NCBI RefSeq assembly: GCF_000158175.1
Contig: NZ_DS999411.1
Span: 2,343-66,342 of the forward strand
Origin: Luminiphilus syltensis NOR5-1B
GTDB taxonomy: Bacteria > Pseudomonadota > Gammaproteobacteria > Pseudomonadales > Halieaceae
DNA: 64,000 nt
Direction of reading: 5' to 3'
The translations under genes and the position numbers were made by a program. Below the pieces are notes generated by a model. It saw only the letters and a list, made by a program, of their open reading frames with translations, did not search any database and had not been told where the DNA came from. Positions 18,374 through 27,715 of the stretch are shown piece by piece (within the stretch, counting starts at the first letter, position 1; every line of letters starts with the position of its first letter).

Positions 18374-19543
18374 CTACTGAGTGTCGTTAAACAGCTCGCG
18401 GCCGATCAACATACGACGGATTTCGGACGTGCCGGCACCGATCTCGTAAAGTTTGGCGTCGCGCAGCAAACGACCGGTGGGAAACTCGTTGATATAACCG
18501 TTCCCACCCAGCAGCTGGATAGCATCGAGCGCCATCTGGGTTGCCTTCTCGGCGGCGAACAGAATGACCGCGGCGGCATCCTTGCGACATTCCTCACCGC
18601 GGTCGCAGGCCCGCGCCACGGCGTAAAGCAGCGCGCGCGCTGCGCTGAGGTGGGTGTACATGTCGGCCACTTTGCCCTGGATCAACTGAAACTTACCGAT
18701 GGACTGGCCAAACTGCTTACGATCGTGGATATAGGGAATCACCTGATCAAGACAGGCCATCATGATGCCCACGGGTCCGCCCGAGAGCACTGCCCGTTCG
18801 TAATCCAGCCCGGACATCAGCACAGCCACACCCCGGCCCTCTTCACCGAGCACGTTTTCCGCCGGCACCTCGCAGTCTTCAAATACCAGCTCGCAGGTGT
18901 TGGAGCCGCGCATACCCAGTTTGTCCAGCTTCTGGTGACGAGAAAATCCGGGCGAATCACGCTCGACGATAAACGCGGTCATACCGCGGGAGCCCGCGTT
19001 GGGATCGGTTTTGGCGTAAATGACATAGGTGTCGGCATCGGGGCCGTTGGTAATCCACATCTTGTTACCGTTTAAAACGTACCTGCCGCCGCGCTTCTCG
19101 GCCTTGAGCTTCATACTGACCACATCCGAGCCGGCGTTGGGCTCAGACATGGCCAACGCGCCGATATGCTCACCGCTGCACAGCTTAGGCAGATATTTTT
19201 GCTTCTGTGCTTCGGAGCCGTTCTTGTGTATCTGGTTAACGCAGAGATTGGAGTGGGCGCCGTAGGACAGCCCGACCGAGGCTGAGGCGCGGGAGATCTC
19301 CTCCATCGCCACCACATGGCCGAGATAGCCGATATCAGAACCGCCGTACTCTTCCTTTACGGTAATGCCCAACAGGCCCATGTCACCGAACTTCCGCCAC
19401 ATGTCCATGGGGAACTCATTGCTCTGATCGATATCCGCAGCCCGCGGCGCAAGCTCAGCATCGCAGAAGGCACGCACCGAATCCCGCAACCTGTCGAGAT
19501 CCTCGCCGAGACCAAAATTCAAGGTGGGATAACTTACAGACAT
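18374..19543 (-). CDS. liuA: isovaleryl-CoA dehydrogenase
   Basis: A 389-residue FAD-dependent acyl-CoA dehydrogenase that converts isovaleryl-CoA to 3-methylcrotonyl-CoA. The family patterns [18 protein letters not shown] and [19 protein letters not shown] mark the FAD/substrate domain. The C-terminal helical domain contains [22 protein letters not shown] and [16 protein letters not shown]. The segment [18 protein letters not shown] carries the glutamate expected for isovaleryl-CoA dehydrogenases. It is the second gene of the operon, 16 bases after liuR. Confidence 0.96.
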   Translation of the reverse strand: MSVSYPTLNFGLGEDLDRLRDSVRAFCDAELAPRAADIDQSNEFPMDMWRKFGDMGLLGITVKEEYGGSDIGYLGHVVAMEEISRASASVGLSYGAHSNLCVNQIHKNGSEAQKQKYLPKLCSGEHIGALAMSEPNAGSDVVSMKLKAEKRGGRYVLNGNKMWITNGPDADTYVIYAKTDPNAGSRGMTAFIVERDSPGFSRHQKLDKLGMRGSNTCELVFEDCEVPAENVLGEEGRGVAVLMSGLDYERAVLSGGPVGIMMACLDQVIPYIHDRKQFGQSIGKFQLIQGKVADMYTHLSAARALLYAVARACDRGEECRKDAAAVILFAAEKATQMALDAIQLLGGNGYINEFPTGRLLRDAKLYEIGAGTSEIRRMLIGRELFNDTQ

Positions 19544-19559
19544 GGTGTTCTCCGATTGA

Positions 19560-19961
19560 TTACCCGGCTGCCCGCGGACGAGCGATCTTTTTCAGGGCCC
19601 GATTGCAACGCTTACGCACCTCCTCCAAACCGTTGAGAAGTGCTTTGATGTCTTCCAGTTGTGCTTCCAGCTGCGCCTGCCGCTGATTAACCTTGTTGAG
19701 CAGGAACTGGTACTGCTCGTAGTTGTCGCCAGCAGGGTCGTACATGTCGATGATTTCCCGGCTCTCCTCGAGGGACAGCCCGGCGCGCTTGCCGCGTAAA
19801 ATGAGCTCCAGCGTCGCGCGGTCCTGCTTACCAAAAATCCGGTGCTGGCCCTGTCGGGAGGGGTGCAACAGCCCCTTCTCTTCATAAAACCGAATGGTTC
19901 GTGTCGTTACGTCGAACTCCCGAGCCAGCTCCGAAATGGTAAACGTCTTGCCCTCGCCCAT
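19560..19961 (-). CDS. liuR: MerR-family regulator of leucine/BCAA degradation
   Basis: A 133-residue MerR-type regulator, first gene of the liu operon. The winged helix-turn-helix is at the N-terminus ([28 protein letters not shown]), followed by a long coiled-coil dimerisation helix ([20 protein letters not shown]). No metal-binding cysteine cluster is seen, as in LiuR. A near-perfect palindrome 37 bases upstream of its start (19998-20021) is a likely LiuR site, giving autoregulation of the whole operon. In relatives LiuR is a repressor relieved by branched-chain acyl-CoA; that detail is known from the family, not seen here. Confidence 0.9.
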   Translation of the reverse strand: MGEGKTFTISELAREFDVTTRTIRFYEEKGLLHPSRQGQHRIFGKQDRATLELILRGKRAGLSLEESREIIDMYDPAGDNYEQYQFLLNKVNQRQAQLEAQLEDIKALLNGLEEVRKRCNRALKKIARPRAAG

Positions 19962-19997
19962 GATCCCGCTCCAGAGTAGAGACTGGGAACTCTAGTT

Positions 19998-20021
19998 AAA
20001 GTTTACGTTAACGTCAACTTT
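19998..20021. promoter_or_regulatory. candidate LiuR operator
   Basis: A 24-base palindrome with core ACGTTAACGT. Its outer arms AAAGTT and AACTTT match perfectly and only one base pair (T against C at the seventh position of each arm) breaks the symmetry. It sits 37 bases upstream of liuR, where a MerR-type promoter would lie. It resembles the LiuR consensus I recall from comparative studies (ACGT half-sites in AT flanks). Confidence 0.75.
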
Positions 20022-20134
20022 AGACACTGCCCGGTGGAAGACGTGGCGGGCGCTATTCGAAGACGAATTCGCCCCCATTGCACCCTTGAATCACACTAGG
20101 TCCCTGGGCCGTAGAGGTGTGCAAGCAGCAGGAC

Positions 20135-20180
20135 CGTCTTGAAGGGTTCAACCCCGATGTTACGGACACTTCAAAGAAGT
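20135..20180 (-). repeat. copy 1 of a dispersed repeat, possible insertion-element end
   Basis: Read on the minus strand this segment contains GAAGTGTCCGTAACATCGGG followed by GTTGAACCC. It is closely similar, over about 38 bases with a handful of mismatches, to 36249-36291, where the neighbourhood contains IS3-family remnants. It lies in the 780-base region between liuR and the aminotransferase gene, which has no convincing gene of its own. Confidence 0.5.
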
Positions 20181-20743
20181 CTAACGAAAGATGGACGTGG
20201 AACAGATAAACTGTGCTGATCTCGCCAGTGGATTTTCGCGGGCACTGGCACTGGCACTGGAGCTGTAAATAGTGAGGTGTCTCGAAGACATTACCGGAAC
20301 GGCTCATGCCCACCCGACGCTCGGTGACGCAGTAACGGGGGCGGCCTAGTCCGCGCCTAACGCCGCAGGGATGTCTGAAAAGTCAATCAAGCGGCGCAGT
20401 CCCCCCGCGATAAGCCCACCCGAACGATAATAGCGGCCTTTGTATGTCGCCGAATGTGTTCACATCTTTATTAAAGGGATAAACTTACCAAAGGCAGAGA
20501 CGTCTTCCCTTACTTTCTACGTTCAGGTGGCTTTTTCAGTGCTGGGCGTAGGCACCTGGGAAATCTTATTTTGACCGAAGTCAAAAGAGTGTTCCCTGAG
20601 CTCTTGGCATTCTTTGTGCCGACGTTAAATATGGACGAATGCCTACAAAACGTATCAACAAGCCCTCGTGTACCAAGTAACTCGACAGAACCTCAACCAC
20701 AGCAGTGGGGTCGGCTATCAACTCTCAGTGGAGTCGCCAGTAG
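20181..20743. other. intergenic region upstream of the branched-chain aminotransferase
   Basis: No protein-coding gene is convincing here. One notable site is an inverted repeat at 20569-20586, TTTTGAC-CGAA-GTCAAAA, about 160 bases before the aminotransferase start; it could be an operator or part of a decayed element. The stretch also has a low-complexity GGCACT/GGCACTGG run near 20245. Confidence 0.35.
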
Positions 20744-21823
20744 ATGAATCAAGCTCAATCAATTCCTATTCACAGATCGAATGACAACAGCATTGGGCAC
20801 CGCGGCAAGGCCGGCGCTTTCGGCACCACCTTCGGTGACCACATGTTCAGCCAGGACTTTGACGGCGACCAGGGCTGGTCCGAGGCCGGCATCCATCCAT
20901 TAAATGGGATTCGCCTGCACCCTGCTGCCTCCGTACTGCATTACGGGCAGGAAATTTTTGAGGGGCTGAAAGCCTACCGAAGAGCCGACGGCGAAGTGTG
21001 TCTTTTCCGCGCCATCGAAAACTGCCGTCGCTTCAACCGGTCCGCCGCTCGTATGGCGATGCCTGAAGTCGATGAAAACTTCCACCTTCAGGCGCTCTGT
21101 GAACTTGTCGCACTCGACAAAGACTGGGTTCCCAGCGAACCCGGTAGTTCCCTTTACCTGCGCCCGGCGATGATTGCCACCAGCCCCCGACTGGGCCTCG
21201 CCGCGAGCACCCAGTACAAGCATTTTATAATCAGCAGCCCGGTTGCCGCCTACTTTGGTGACGGACATTCGCCCCTGTCCGTTCTGGTTTCAGACCATCA
21301 CCGGAGGGCGGTCAAAGGTGGAGTCGGCGAGGCAAAGACGGGGGGTAATTATGCGGCCAGCCTTCAGGTTAGCGAGGCCGCTTCCCGTAACGGCTTTGAC
21401 CAGGTGTTGTGGCTGGATGCCATTGAAGGCAAGTACATCGAAGAAGTGGGCGCAATGAATATCTGCTTCGTCTATGACAATGAAAAAATCGTAACCCCCG
21501 CCCTTAGCGGCAGCATTCTGGAAGGCATCACCAGAGACTCTATTCTCAAGCTCGCCCCGCACCTCGGTTTGTATATCGAAGAATCGCGCCTGGCGATTAC
21601 CGAGGTGCTCGACGATATCGATAGTGGCCGCATTACCGAGGTCTTTGGCTGTGGAACCGCAGCGGTGGTATCCCCCGTGGGAACGCTGACCTACAAGGGT
21701 GAGGCACACACGGTGAATAACAACATGCCAGGGCGCGTAACCCGTTTAATACACCGCGAAATTACCAATATCCAATATGGAGAGGTCGATGATCCCTATG
21801 GCTGGATCACTCTCGTAAAATAG
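20744..21823 (+). CDS. ilvE: branched-chain amino acid aminotransferase
   Basis: A complete 359-residue fold-type IV PLP enzyme that interconverts leucine, isoleucine and valine with their 2-oxo acids. Length and motifs match the longer BCAT type: HYGQEIFEGLKAYRRADG near residue 65-85, the PLP lysine in GEAKTGGNYAASL at about residue 199, and CGTAAVVSPVGTL near the C-terminus. There is no strong ribosome-binding site before the ATG. It is divergent from liu, about 780 bases away, and would feed both liu and bkd, though biosynthesis is equally possible. Confidence 0.94.
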   Translation: MNQAQSIPIHRSNDNSIGHRGKAGAFGTTFGDHMFSQDFDGDQGWSEAGIHPLNGIRLHPAASVLHYGQEIFEGLKAYRRADGEVCLFRAIENCRRFNRSAARMAMPEVDENFHLQALCELVALDKDWVPSEPGSSLYLRPAMIATSPRLGLAASTQYKHFIISSPVAAYFGDGHSPLSVLVSDHHRRAVKGGVGEAKTGGNYAASLQVSEAASRNGFDQVLWLDAIEGKYIEEVGAMNICFVYDNEKIVTPALSGSILEGITRDSILKLAPHLGLYIEESRLAITEVLDDIDSGRITEVFGCGTAAVVSPVGTLTYKGEAHTVNNNMPGRVTRLIHREITNIQYGEVDDPYGWITLVK

Positions 21824-21850
21824 CAGGGACACGGTAGTCCGACAGCCAGG

Positions 21851-23233
21851 CTAGCTTTGCCCGCCCGCATCAATGTATTTGTCGATCATGTTGTGCAGGT
21901 GCTTGATCCGCGACTCCTGATAATCACCGAGGATTAGGCCGTCGCGGCCATTCATCGCCGCGATCTTCATACCCTGCTGCATATGGGGCAGGTTGTTCAT
22001 GTCTTCATCGAATACGCCAGCGAGCACACCCAGCTCTTCGGCATCCGCGAAGCTCTGATCGACATTCAGCCGCGTAGGCTTCACCCCCCGAGGTTTTTCT
22101 GCCCCCTTGGGTAACCGCTGAAGAACCATAATGTCGAAGATACATTTATCGGGGTCATGCCCATGGGGGCGACTGCGATAGACGATATTACCCAGGAAAC
22201 CGCCCCAGATTTGGGTATTGGGAAATGCCAGATACAGCATGGCGTCGAGCAATTCCGCATCGGTGACTTCAGAAAAATCCCGGTCGTAGTCCTTGCTGAA
22301 CTGCTCCCGATTCATCGCTGCCAGGAATGCCCGCGCCGTCATGCCCTCGGGCACTTTCAGTTCGCCATCAAACAACACGCGACCACTACCCCTTAGCGTC
22401 TCTTCCATGACCTCCTGTTCCGACAGGGGCTTGATATGGGGACTGTGTACGGCGTTGGCGGTAATGGCGCGACTGGTGTGGTCACCGAGAATGTCGTATT
22501 GCGCGTTGCAGTCGCCCATGAACTTCAAAATATTGGGGTGGGTAGCGATCACATGGTAGGACTCCATAAAGGCTTCCTGGGCGGCTTTCCAGTTACACTC
22601 CACCACCTTTTCTACGTGCAACACCTTATAGCAGTCACCGAGTTCGTAGTCCTTGAAATGCTCGGGCAGGACTTCAAGGTACTCCAACAGCGGCATGGCC
22701 TTCGCATCGGGATTGACGAAGACGAAGCCCTGCCAGGTATCCACCAGCGCCTCGGGTAGCTGGAATGCGTCTTCACCGGCATACTCGAAATCATTTTTAC
22801 AGGGCACAAAGGCGATGCTGCCATCGGTGTTCCATGTCCAGGCGTGATACGGGCAGCGGAATTTGTTGCTACAGCCATCTTCCGTCACCAGCTTGCGGCC
22901 CCGGTGCAGGCATGAATTGAAAAAGGCCTTTATCCCAGTATCGCTGGTGCGCACAACGATCAGCGACAGGTCCGCCACCTCGTACAGCGTGTAGTCGCCG
23001 ACGTCGGGAATGTCTTCTTCGCGGCAGGCGAACTGCCAGGTTTTGCTCCAGACGTATTGCACCTCCAAATCGTGCATGTCGCGGGAGGTGTAGCGGGTCG
23101 GGTCTAACCGCATGGACCCCAGATCGGGGCTGTCGGTGACACGCAGATGCTCGGGCACCGGCACCGTCTCCCGATCGAGGTACTCCTGGTAGCTGGGACC
23201 GTTGGCGGGGGATTGCTTGTTAATGGCATTCAT
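21851..23233 (-). CDS. Rieske-type ring-hydroxylating oxygenase alpha subunit
   Basis: A non-heme iron oxygenase of about 460 residues. The Rieske [2Fe-2S] ligands are in CLHRGRKL and CPYHAWTW (CxH...CxxH) at residues ~110-135. The catalytic domain's mononuclear iron histidines are probably in ESYHVIATHPN, followed by later conserved aspartate. An ATG at 23233 with AAGAG upstream is preferred over a GTG two codons earlier. No reductase, ferredoxin or beta subunit gene is adjacent, so substrate and partners are unknown. A short inverted repeat lies just upstream. Confidence 0.9.
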   Translation of the reverse strand: MNAINKQSPANGPSYQEYLDRETVPVPEHLRVTDSPDLGSMRLDPTRYTSRDMHDLEVQYVWSKTWQFACREEDIPDVGDYTLYEVADLSLIVVRTSDTGIKAFFNSCLHRGRKLVTEDGCSNKFRCPYHAWTWNTDGSIAFVPCKNDFEYAGEDAFQLPEALVDTWQGFVFVNPDAKAMPLLEYLEVLPEHFKDYELGDCYKVLHVEKVVECNWKAAQEAFMESYHVIATHPNILKFMGDCNAQYDILGDHTSRAITANAVHSPHIKPLSEQEVMEETLRGSGRVLFDGELKVPEGMTARAFLAAMNREQFSKDYDRDFSEVTDAELLDAMLYLAFPNTQIWGGFLGNIVYRSRPHGHDPDKCIFDIMVLQRLPKGAEKPRGVKPTRLNVDQSFADAEELGVLAGVFDEDMNNLPHMQQGMKIAAMNGRDGLILGDYQESRIKHLHNMIDKYIDAGGQS

Positions 23234-23252
23234 GGACACGGACTCTTATTAA

Positions 23253-23274
23253 ATATGTTCACACCCGAACAAAT
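23253..23274. promoter_or_regulatory. inverted repeat upstream of the Rieske oxygenase gene
   Basis: ATATGTTC and GAACAAAT separated by six bases form 8-base arms with one mismatch, about 20 bases before the oxygenase start codon. The position suits an operator; no cognate regulator is encoded nearby. Confidence 0.35.
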
Positions 23275-23393
23275 GTAGCCGCAGCAGGCGTCACAGCGCA
23301 ATGTTTCGATCAATAAGGTACTCAGGATAAAGATCCCGGCGAAAATAGGTAGTCGGACCTGGTAGTCTTCTCCAGGCAACGTCGAGGCGTGAC

Positions 23394-24131
23394 TCAGGCC
23401 ATCAATAGTTTCAGTGCCGAGAAGATCGCAAACAGCACAATCATCCACTCAAACACCTGTTGCGAAACCCAGCGCAACGCGTAGCGACCGACGATAATGC
23501 CGAGCAAGATAAACGGTGTCAGCTTGGCATTCAGCCACAGTGTCTCGGTAGTGGTGTAGGCGAGGCCACCCATAAAAGGCAGCTTAATCAGGTTAATGAC
23601 CAGGAAAAAACGCGCACCCACGCCAATGAGCTCCATTTTGGGTAACTGTCGCGCCAAAAAGTACAACTGAAACACCGGACCCGCGGCGTTAGCGATGGTG
23701 GTCGCAACACCGGCAAAGCCGCCGGCCAGTAGCCCAAATCCCTTTGAGTGCGCCAGTCTGTGAACAACGTCCGGGTCAAATTGGCGCACAAGCTGCAGCA
23801 GCACCATGATTAATATCAGGCTGCCGATCACGGGCTTGGCCCAGGCCTCGGGCATCGCCTCCAGCAGGACAAACCCCACCGCCACCCCAACCACCGCAAT
23901 GGGTAACAGATGCCAAACCGCTCGCCAGGAGCCGTGTCTTCGGTACAGGGGATAAACCACGAAATCCGCGATAATCAGCATGGGCAGCAGTATCCCCACC
24001 GATTGCTTGCCGAACATTTCCGCCATCAAAAACACAGAAATCAGGGCAAACCCGGAGAAGCCGGATTTTGCCAAACCCACGCAAAAACCGGCGAGGCAGA
24101 GGAGTAGCCACTGTGTGTCGCCTTCGATCAT
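23394..24131 (-). CDS. TSUP-family (TauE/SafE) membrane transporter
   Basis: A 245-residue membrane protein with about eight hydrophobic segments. The N-terminus (WLLLCLAGFCVGLAKSGFSG) and the internal repeat (LLAGGFAGVATTIANAAGPV) are typical of the TSUP/DUF81 family, which exports sulfite, sulfoacetate and other small organosulfur or carboxylate anions. A strong ribosome-binding site (GGGAGG) lies six bases before the ATG. It follows the direction of the Rieske gene and lies upstream of it; coupling is possible but the gap is about 160 bases. Confidence 0.9.
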   Translation of the reverse strand: MIEGDTQWLLLCLAGFCVGLAKSGFSGFALISVFLMAEMFGKQSVGILLPMLIIADFVVYPLYRRHGSWRAVWHLLPIAVVGVAVGFVLLEAMPEAWAKPVIGSLILIMVLLQLVRQFDPDVVHRLAHSKGFGLLAGGFAGVATTIANAAGPVFQLYFLARQLPKMELIGVGARFFLVINLIKLPFMGGLAYTTTETLWLNAKLTPFILLGIIVGRYALRWVSQQVFEWMIVLFAIFSALKLLMA

Positions 24132-24401
24132 AGGCTTCCTCCCGTAAAGAAAACACTCAAGCTGGTGCTGACCAGTTAAAAGTCAGAATCTTGATAATGT
24201 CGATCTACCTGTTTCAGGCAGCCGCCCCTACTCCATTCTGCAAACGCATTCATCCTGAATTCACGAAAAGTGTCGAGCTCCTACCCTGTGGGGCGACCAA
24301 GATTGAATAGATTACCGACAGTGCCATGGGCTGGCCCTGGCTGCTTACTACGATACAATTACGATCGTTATAAAAGTACAAGAATTGTTTCAGGAGACAC
24401 C

Positions 24402-26303
24402 ATGAATCACACCCCGGGTGCCACTGCCTGCGCCGCTCTGCTGTTTTCCCTGCTCGCCGCGCCCCTCGCGGCGCAGGAGAAAAGCGACCCGAACCGCGCC
24501 AAATTTAATGCCCTCGCCGAGTCGGATACGATGATCATGGTGCCGATGCGCGACGGCGTCAGGTTGGCCACCGACGTCTATCTGCCCAAGGGTGATGGAC
24601 CGTTCCCGGTCGTCTTCGTCAAGACGCCGTACAACTTCAACAAGATCGCCGGCGCCTCGCTAATGGCCGGTGTCGAGGCGATCGAACGTGGCTACGCGCT
24701 GGTGGTGCAGAACGAACGCGGCCGTTACTACTCCGAAGGCGACTGGGAGATTCTCGGCCGGCCACAGACCGACGGCTACGACTCGTTGACCTGGCTCGCG
24801 GAGCAACCCTGGTCGAATGGCAAGGTCGGCACCTGGGGCTGCTCGTCGACGGCCGAATGGCAGTTGGCGCTGGCGGCGCAGGATCACCCGGCGCATGCGG
24901 CGATGGCACCGATGGCGTCGGGTGCCGGTATTGGCCGGGTTGGCGAGTTCTATGAGCAAGGCAACTGGTACAAAGGCGGGGTCCACCAGACGCTGTTTAC
25001 GGTATGGCTCTATGGTGTTCAGCAGAATACGCGTCCGCAGTTTCCGAAAGACCTGACCCAGGCGCAGCGCCAGCGGTTGAGAAAGAGCTATGACCTGGCG
25101 GCTGAGATGCCGGAGATGGACTGGGCGAAACACATGCAAAAGCTGCCCGCAATCGACTGGCTGAAGGAGGCCGGCGCCAACGAAGGGCCCGGCGCCGAGC
25201 TGATGGTTCGTAAGCCTAACGATCCGGCCTGGTATAGCGGTGGTCTTTATCACGACAACGAGGACTTCAGCGTGCCGGCTTTCTGGTTCAACAGCTGGTT
25301 CGACGTCAGCCAGGGGCCGAATCTTGCGCTCTACCAGCATGTTCGCGAGAACGCTACCGAACCCGCCGTCCGGGATGGTCAGTACATGATGGTCGCGCCG
25401 ACGCTGCACTGCGGTTTCTATCGCACGCCAGAGTATGAGGATTACATCGCGGGCGACCTGAACGTCGGCAATGCCTACCACGACTACTGGGAATCAATTT
25501 TCTCCTTCTTCGACTACTATCTGAAGGACGAGGACAATGGCTTCTACGAAAAAACGCCGCGCGTGCAGTTCTACACGATGGGCCGCAATGAGTGGCAGTC
25601 TGCTGATGCCTGGCCGCCGGCCGACGCCGAACCGGTCACGATGTACCTGACGAGCGATGGCGGCGCGAACAGCGTGTTCGGTGATGGCATCCTGTCTGCC
25701 GAGCCGCCGATGGACGCCGGTGCCGATACGTATACCTATGACCCGATGAATCCGGTGCCCGCGCTGGGTGGTGGCGTGTGCTGTAACCGGGGAGCGGCCC
25801 TGGGGGGCAGCTTCGACCAGCGTGGTATCGAGGCGCGCGCTGACGTGCTCGTGTATACGTCCCCACCGCTCGAATCTGACCTCGAGGTCACGGGCTCTGT
25901 TCGCACGAAGCTCTTTGTATCGTCTGACGCCCGCGACACCGATTTTACTGTGAAGCTTGTTGACGTTCATCCGGATGGTACTGCCTGGAACGTGGATGAC
26001 ACGATCCTGCGAGCACGTTATCGCGACGGTTACGAGCAGGAAGTATTCATGGAGGACGGCCAGGTCTATGAGCTCAATCCGACGCCGATGTCGACCAGCT
26101 ACGAATTCAAGGCCGGTCATCGGATTCGGGTCGAGGTGTCGTCCAGCAAATTCCCCCAGTACATGCGTAATCTGAACACCGGCGGCAACAACTACGATGA
26201 GACGGAAAGCGTCGTTGCCCGCAATACCGTGCATCATTCCGTGCAATATCCCTCGCAAGTCATACTGTTTGTCCGCGAAGGAAATTCGGACACGATTGAA
26301 TAA
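24402..26303 (+). CDS. exported CocE/NonD-family hydrolase (X-Pro dipeptidyl-peptidase-like)
   Basis: A 633-residue exported alpha/beta hydrolase. The start at 24402 is preferred because CAGGAG lies directly upstream and a signal peptide follows (ATACAALLFSLLAAPLAAQ). The N-terminal hydrolase core has VPMRDGVRLATDVYLPKGDG, VQNERGRYYSEG and the nucleophile-elbow region GTWGCSSTAEW. The C-terminal jelly-roll domain typical of CocE/PepX has VTGSVRTKLFVSSDARDTDFTV and GHRIRVEVSSSKFPQYMRNLNTG. Members cleave cocaine-type esters, X-Pro peptides or beta-lactams; the substrate is unknown here. A paralogue lies at 58294-60201. Codon use is GC-richer than many neighbours. Confidence 0.92.
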   Translation: MNHTPGATACAALLFSLLAAPLAAQEKSDPNRAKFNALAESDTMIMVPMRDGVRLATDVYLPKGDGPFPVVFVKTPYNFNKIAGASLMAGVEAIERGYALVVQNERGRYYSEGDWEILGRPQTDGYDSLTWLAEQPWSNGKVGTWGCSSTAEWQLALAAQDHPAHAAMAPMASGAGIGRVGEFYEQGNWYKGGVHQTLFTVWLYGVQQNTRPQFPKDLTQAQRQRLRKSYDLAAEMPEMDWAKHMQKLPAIDWLKEAGANEGPGAELMVRKPNDPAWYSGGLYHDNEDFSVPAFWFNSWFDVSQGPNLALYQHVRENATEPAVRDGQYMMVAPTLHCGFYRTPEYEDYIAGDLNVGNAYHDYWESIFSFFDYYLKDEDNGFYEKTPRVQFYTMGRNEWQSADAWPPADAEPVTMYLTSDGGANSVFGDGILSAEPPMDAGADTYTYDPMNPVPALGGGVCCNRGAALGGSFDQRGIEARADVLVYTSPPLESDLEVTGSVRTKLFVSSDARDTDFTVKLVDVHPDGTAWNVDDTILRARYRDGYEQEVFMEDGQVYELNPTPMSTSYEFKAGHRIRVEVSSSKFPQYMRNLNTGGNNYDETESVVARNTVHHSVQYPSQVILFVREGNSDTIE

Positions 26304-26878
26304 GTAGTAGGCGGCAACAAAGAGGTTCACGACACACCTGGCGGCAATGCCCTCACGTTTTTCCCGAGGAAACGCATCCATCACCCCGCCGTACCCAGAG
26401 CGCTTCGCGGGGCAGTCCCTCTTAGTTTAATACACGTCAAAGGTAGTGTTGTTTAACTTTTATCTTCACGAATACGTGATCAATGTAGAAAGTATCGCCA
26501 TGGTCACGATGCGTTCGCTTGGGTCTCAAGACCTATCTGGCGCCGAATTTGAGGCCATACAGGCGGATCGACTTCCGGGTGACAATAATATCGAGTTCAG
26601 CGGGTAGATCCTCGATATCACGGCGACTGCGATTGAATTGGCAGCACAGACAGAGAGCCTACCCCGCTTTATGAGTACTGCATTGGAGATGGTCTCTGGG
26701 GAAAATCAAAGTCATTTATATGGCCTCATCACTATAGGTTCATCTATGTAAGTTCATCCACCGACGCTATCAATTATGGGTGGTTAACGTGTATGCACCG
26801 GCAACATAGCGGGTTACGGCTGGGCAAAGCGATCTGCCAAACCGGCCCCAGGCTTCACTCACTGAACAGGAGGATCTG
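26304..26878. other. intergenic region with possible decayed reading frame
   Basis: About 575 bases, AT-richer than the flanks, between the CocE/NonD hydrolase and the FRAG1-like gene. It contains the interrupted frame described at 26500-26751. I see no recognisable family or RNA gene. Confidence 0.4.
26500..26751 (+). pseudogene. possible decayed small gene with internal TAG
   Basis: From an ATG at 26500 a frame reads 35 codons, meets TAG at 26605-26607, then continues open for another 47 codons to TAA at 26749. Both halves have protein-like composition (LSGAEFEAIQADRLPGDNN, then IELAAQTESLPRFMSTALEM). No family is recognised, so this may equally be chance. Confidence 0.18.
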
Positions 26879-27559
26879 ATGGACCCGAGGATTTTGGCGC
26901 TACTCTCCGCTGTCGTACCGTTCATTACCATTCAGGTGACCTACCTGCTGTCTGCAAGCTATGGCCACGTTGACTGGTGTTTCCCCTATGTTGACAGCTG
27001 CACCTCGATAAGTGCCACCGGACGACAACCGCCGGCCAGCTATGTGTTTCGAGCGACGATGCTGCCGGTTGCTGTGATCATGATGGGATTTTGGTGGCTC
27101 AGTGCCACCTGGATTCGAAACCTTCAGGACGCCGCAGGGTTGCCCGTGACCGGTCGCCAACGCTGGATGTTGGTGCTGGGCCTGCTGGCATGTATGGGTC
27201 TTATTCTCTACGTTACCGTTCTCGGCGAAGTGGGTGATGTATGGCGACGCCAACGCCGTATCGGTGTGGTGCTCTTTTTCTCGATGACCTACCTTGCACA
27301 ACTGCTCTGGGTGGCCCAGCTGCGTCAGTTGACGCTACCCCGAGTTTCCGGATTGCTGCGCAGCATGTGGCTTGTTTGCATTGCCCTGCTGGCAACCGGG
27401 TTGCTGACGGTGGTACTCGAGCTGTGGAATGAGGCTTGGTACGACACCGTTGAGGACGCGTTCGAGTGGGTGCTCGCTCTGATGCTGCAATCAAACTTCC
27501 TGCTCGCGTGGCTGGTGTGGCGGCGAATGCCCTGGACTTTGCAGGTAAAAGCAGCCTGA
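26879..27559 (+). CDS. FRAG1/DRAM/Sfk1-like membrane protein
   Basis: A 226-residue protein with six predicted membrane segments. The segment SCTSISATGRQPPASYVFRA near residues 40-60 is the signature of the FRAG1/DRAM/Sfk1 (CWH43 N-terminal) family. In eukaryotes these proteins act in GPI-anchor remodelling, autophagy or lipid sensing; the bacterial role is unknown. AGGAGG lies six bases before the ATG, a strong ribosome-binding site. The downstream cupin gene is in the same direction, about 155 bases away. Confidence 0.8.
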   Translation: MDPRILALLSAVVPFITIQVTYLLSASYGHVDWCFPYVDSCTSISATGRQPPASYVFRATMLPVAVIMMGFWWLSATWIRNLQDAAGLPVTGRQRWMLVLGLLACMGLILYVTVLGEVGDVWRRQRRIGVVLFFSMTYLAQLLWVAQLRQLTLPRVSGLLRSMWLVCIALLATGLLTVVLELWNEAWYDTVEDAFEWVLALMLQSNFLLAWLVWRRMPWTLQVKAA

Positions 27560-27715
27560 TTTTCGCTACTGACAAAGAGCCGATACAATTTACCTAATAT
27601 GGCGACCAGACCATGTATGACGAAAACGATACCTGCGTGAAGCCAATGCTGAATTACTGCAAGATCTCCATTACTGTCATCAATTGAAACGTCCAACTGG
27701 AGCCAACGCCAAGCC

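Noticed and set aside
18203-19075. 290-codon open frame antisense to liuA/liuB
   Set aside because: A shadow of two well-recognised liu genes in GC-rich sequence; no protein-family signal.
20053-20313. 86-codon minus-strand frame between liuR and ilvE
   Set aside because: It overlaps the dispersed repeat and a low-complexity GCACTG run; composition is not protein-like over most of its length.
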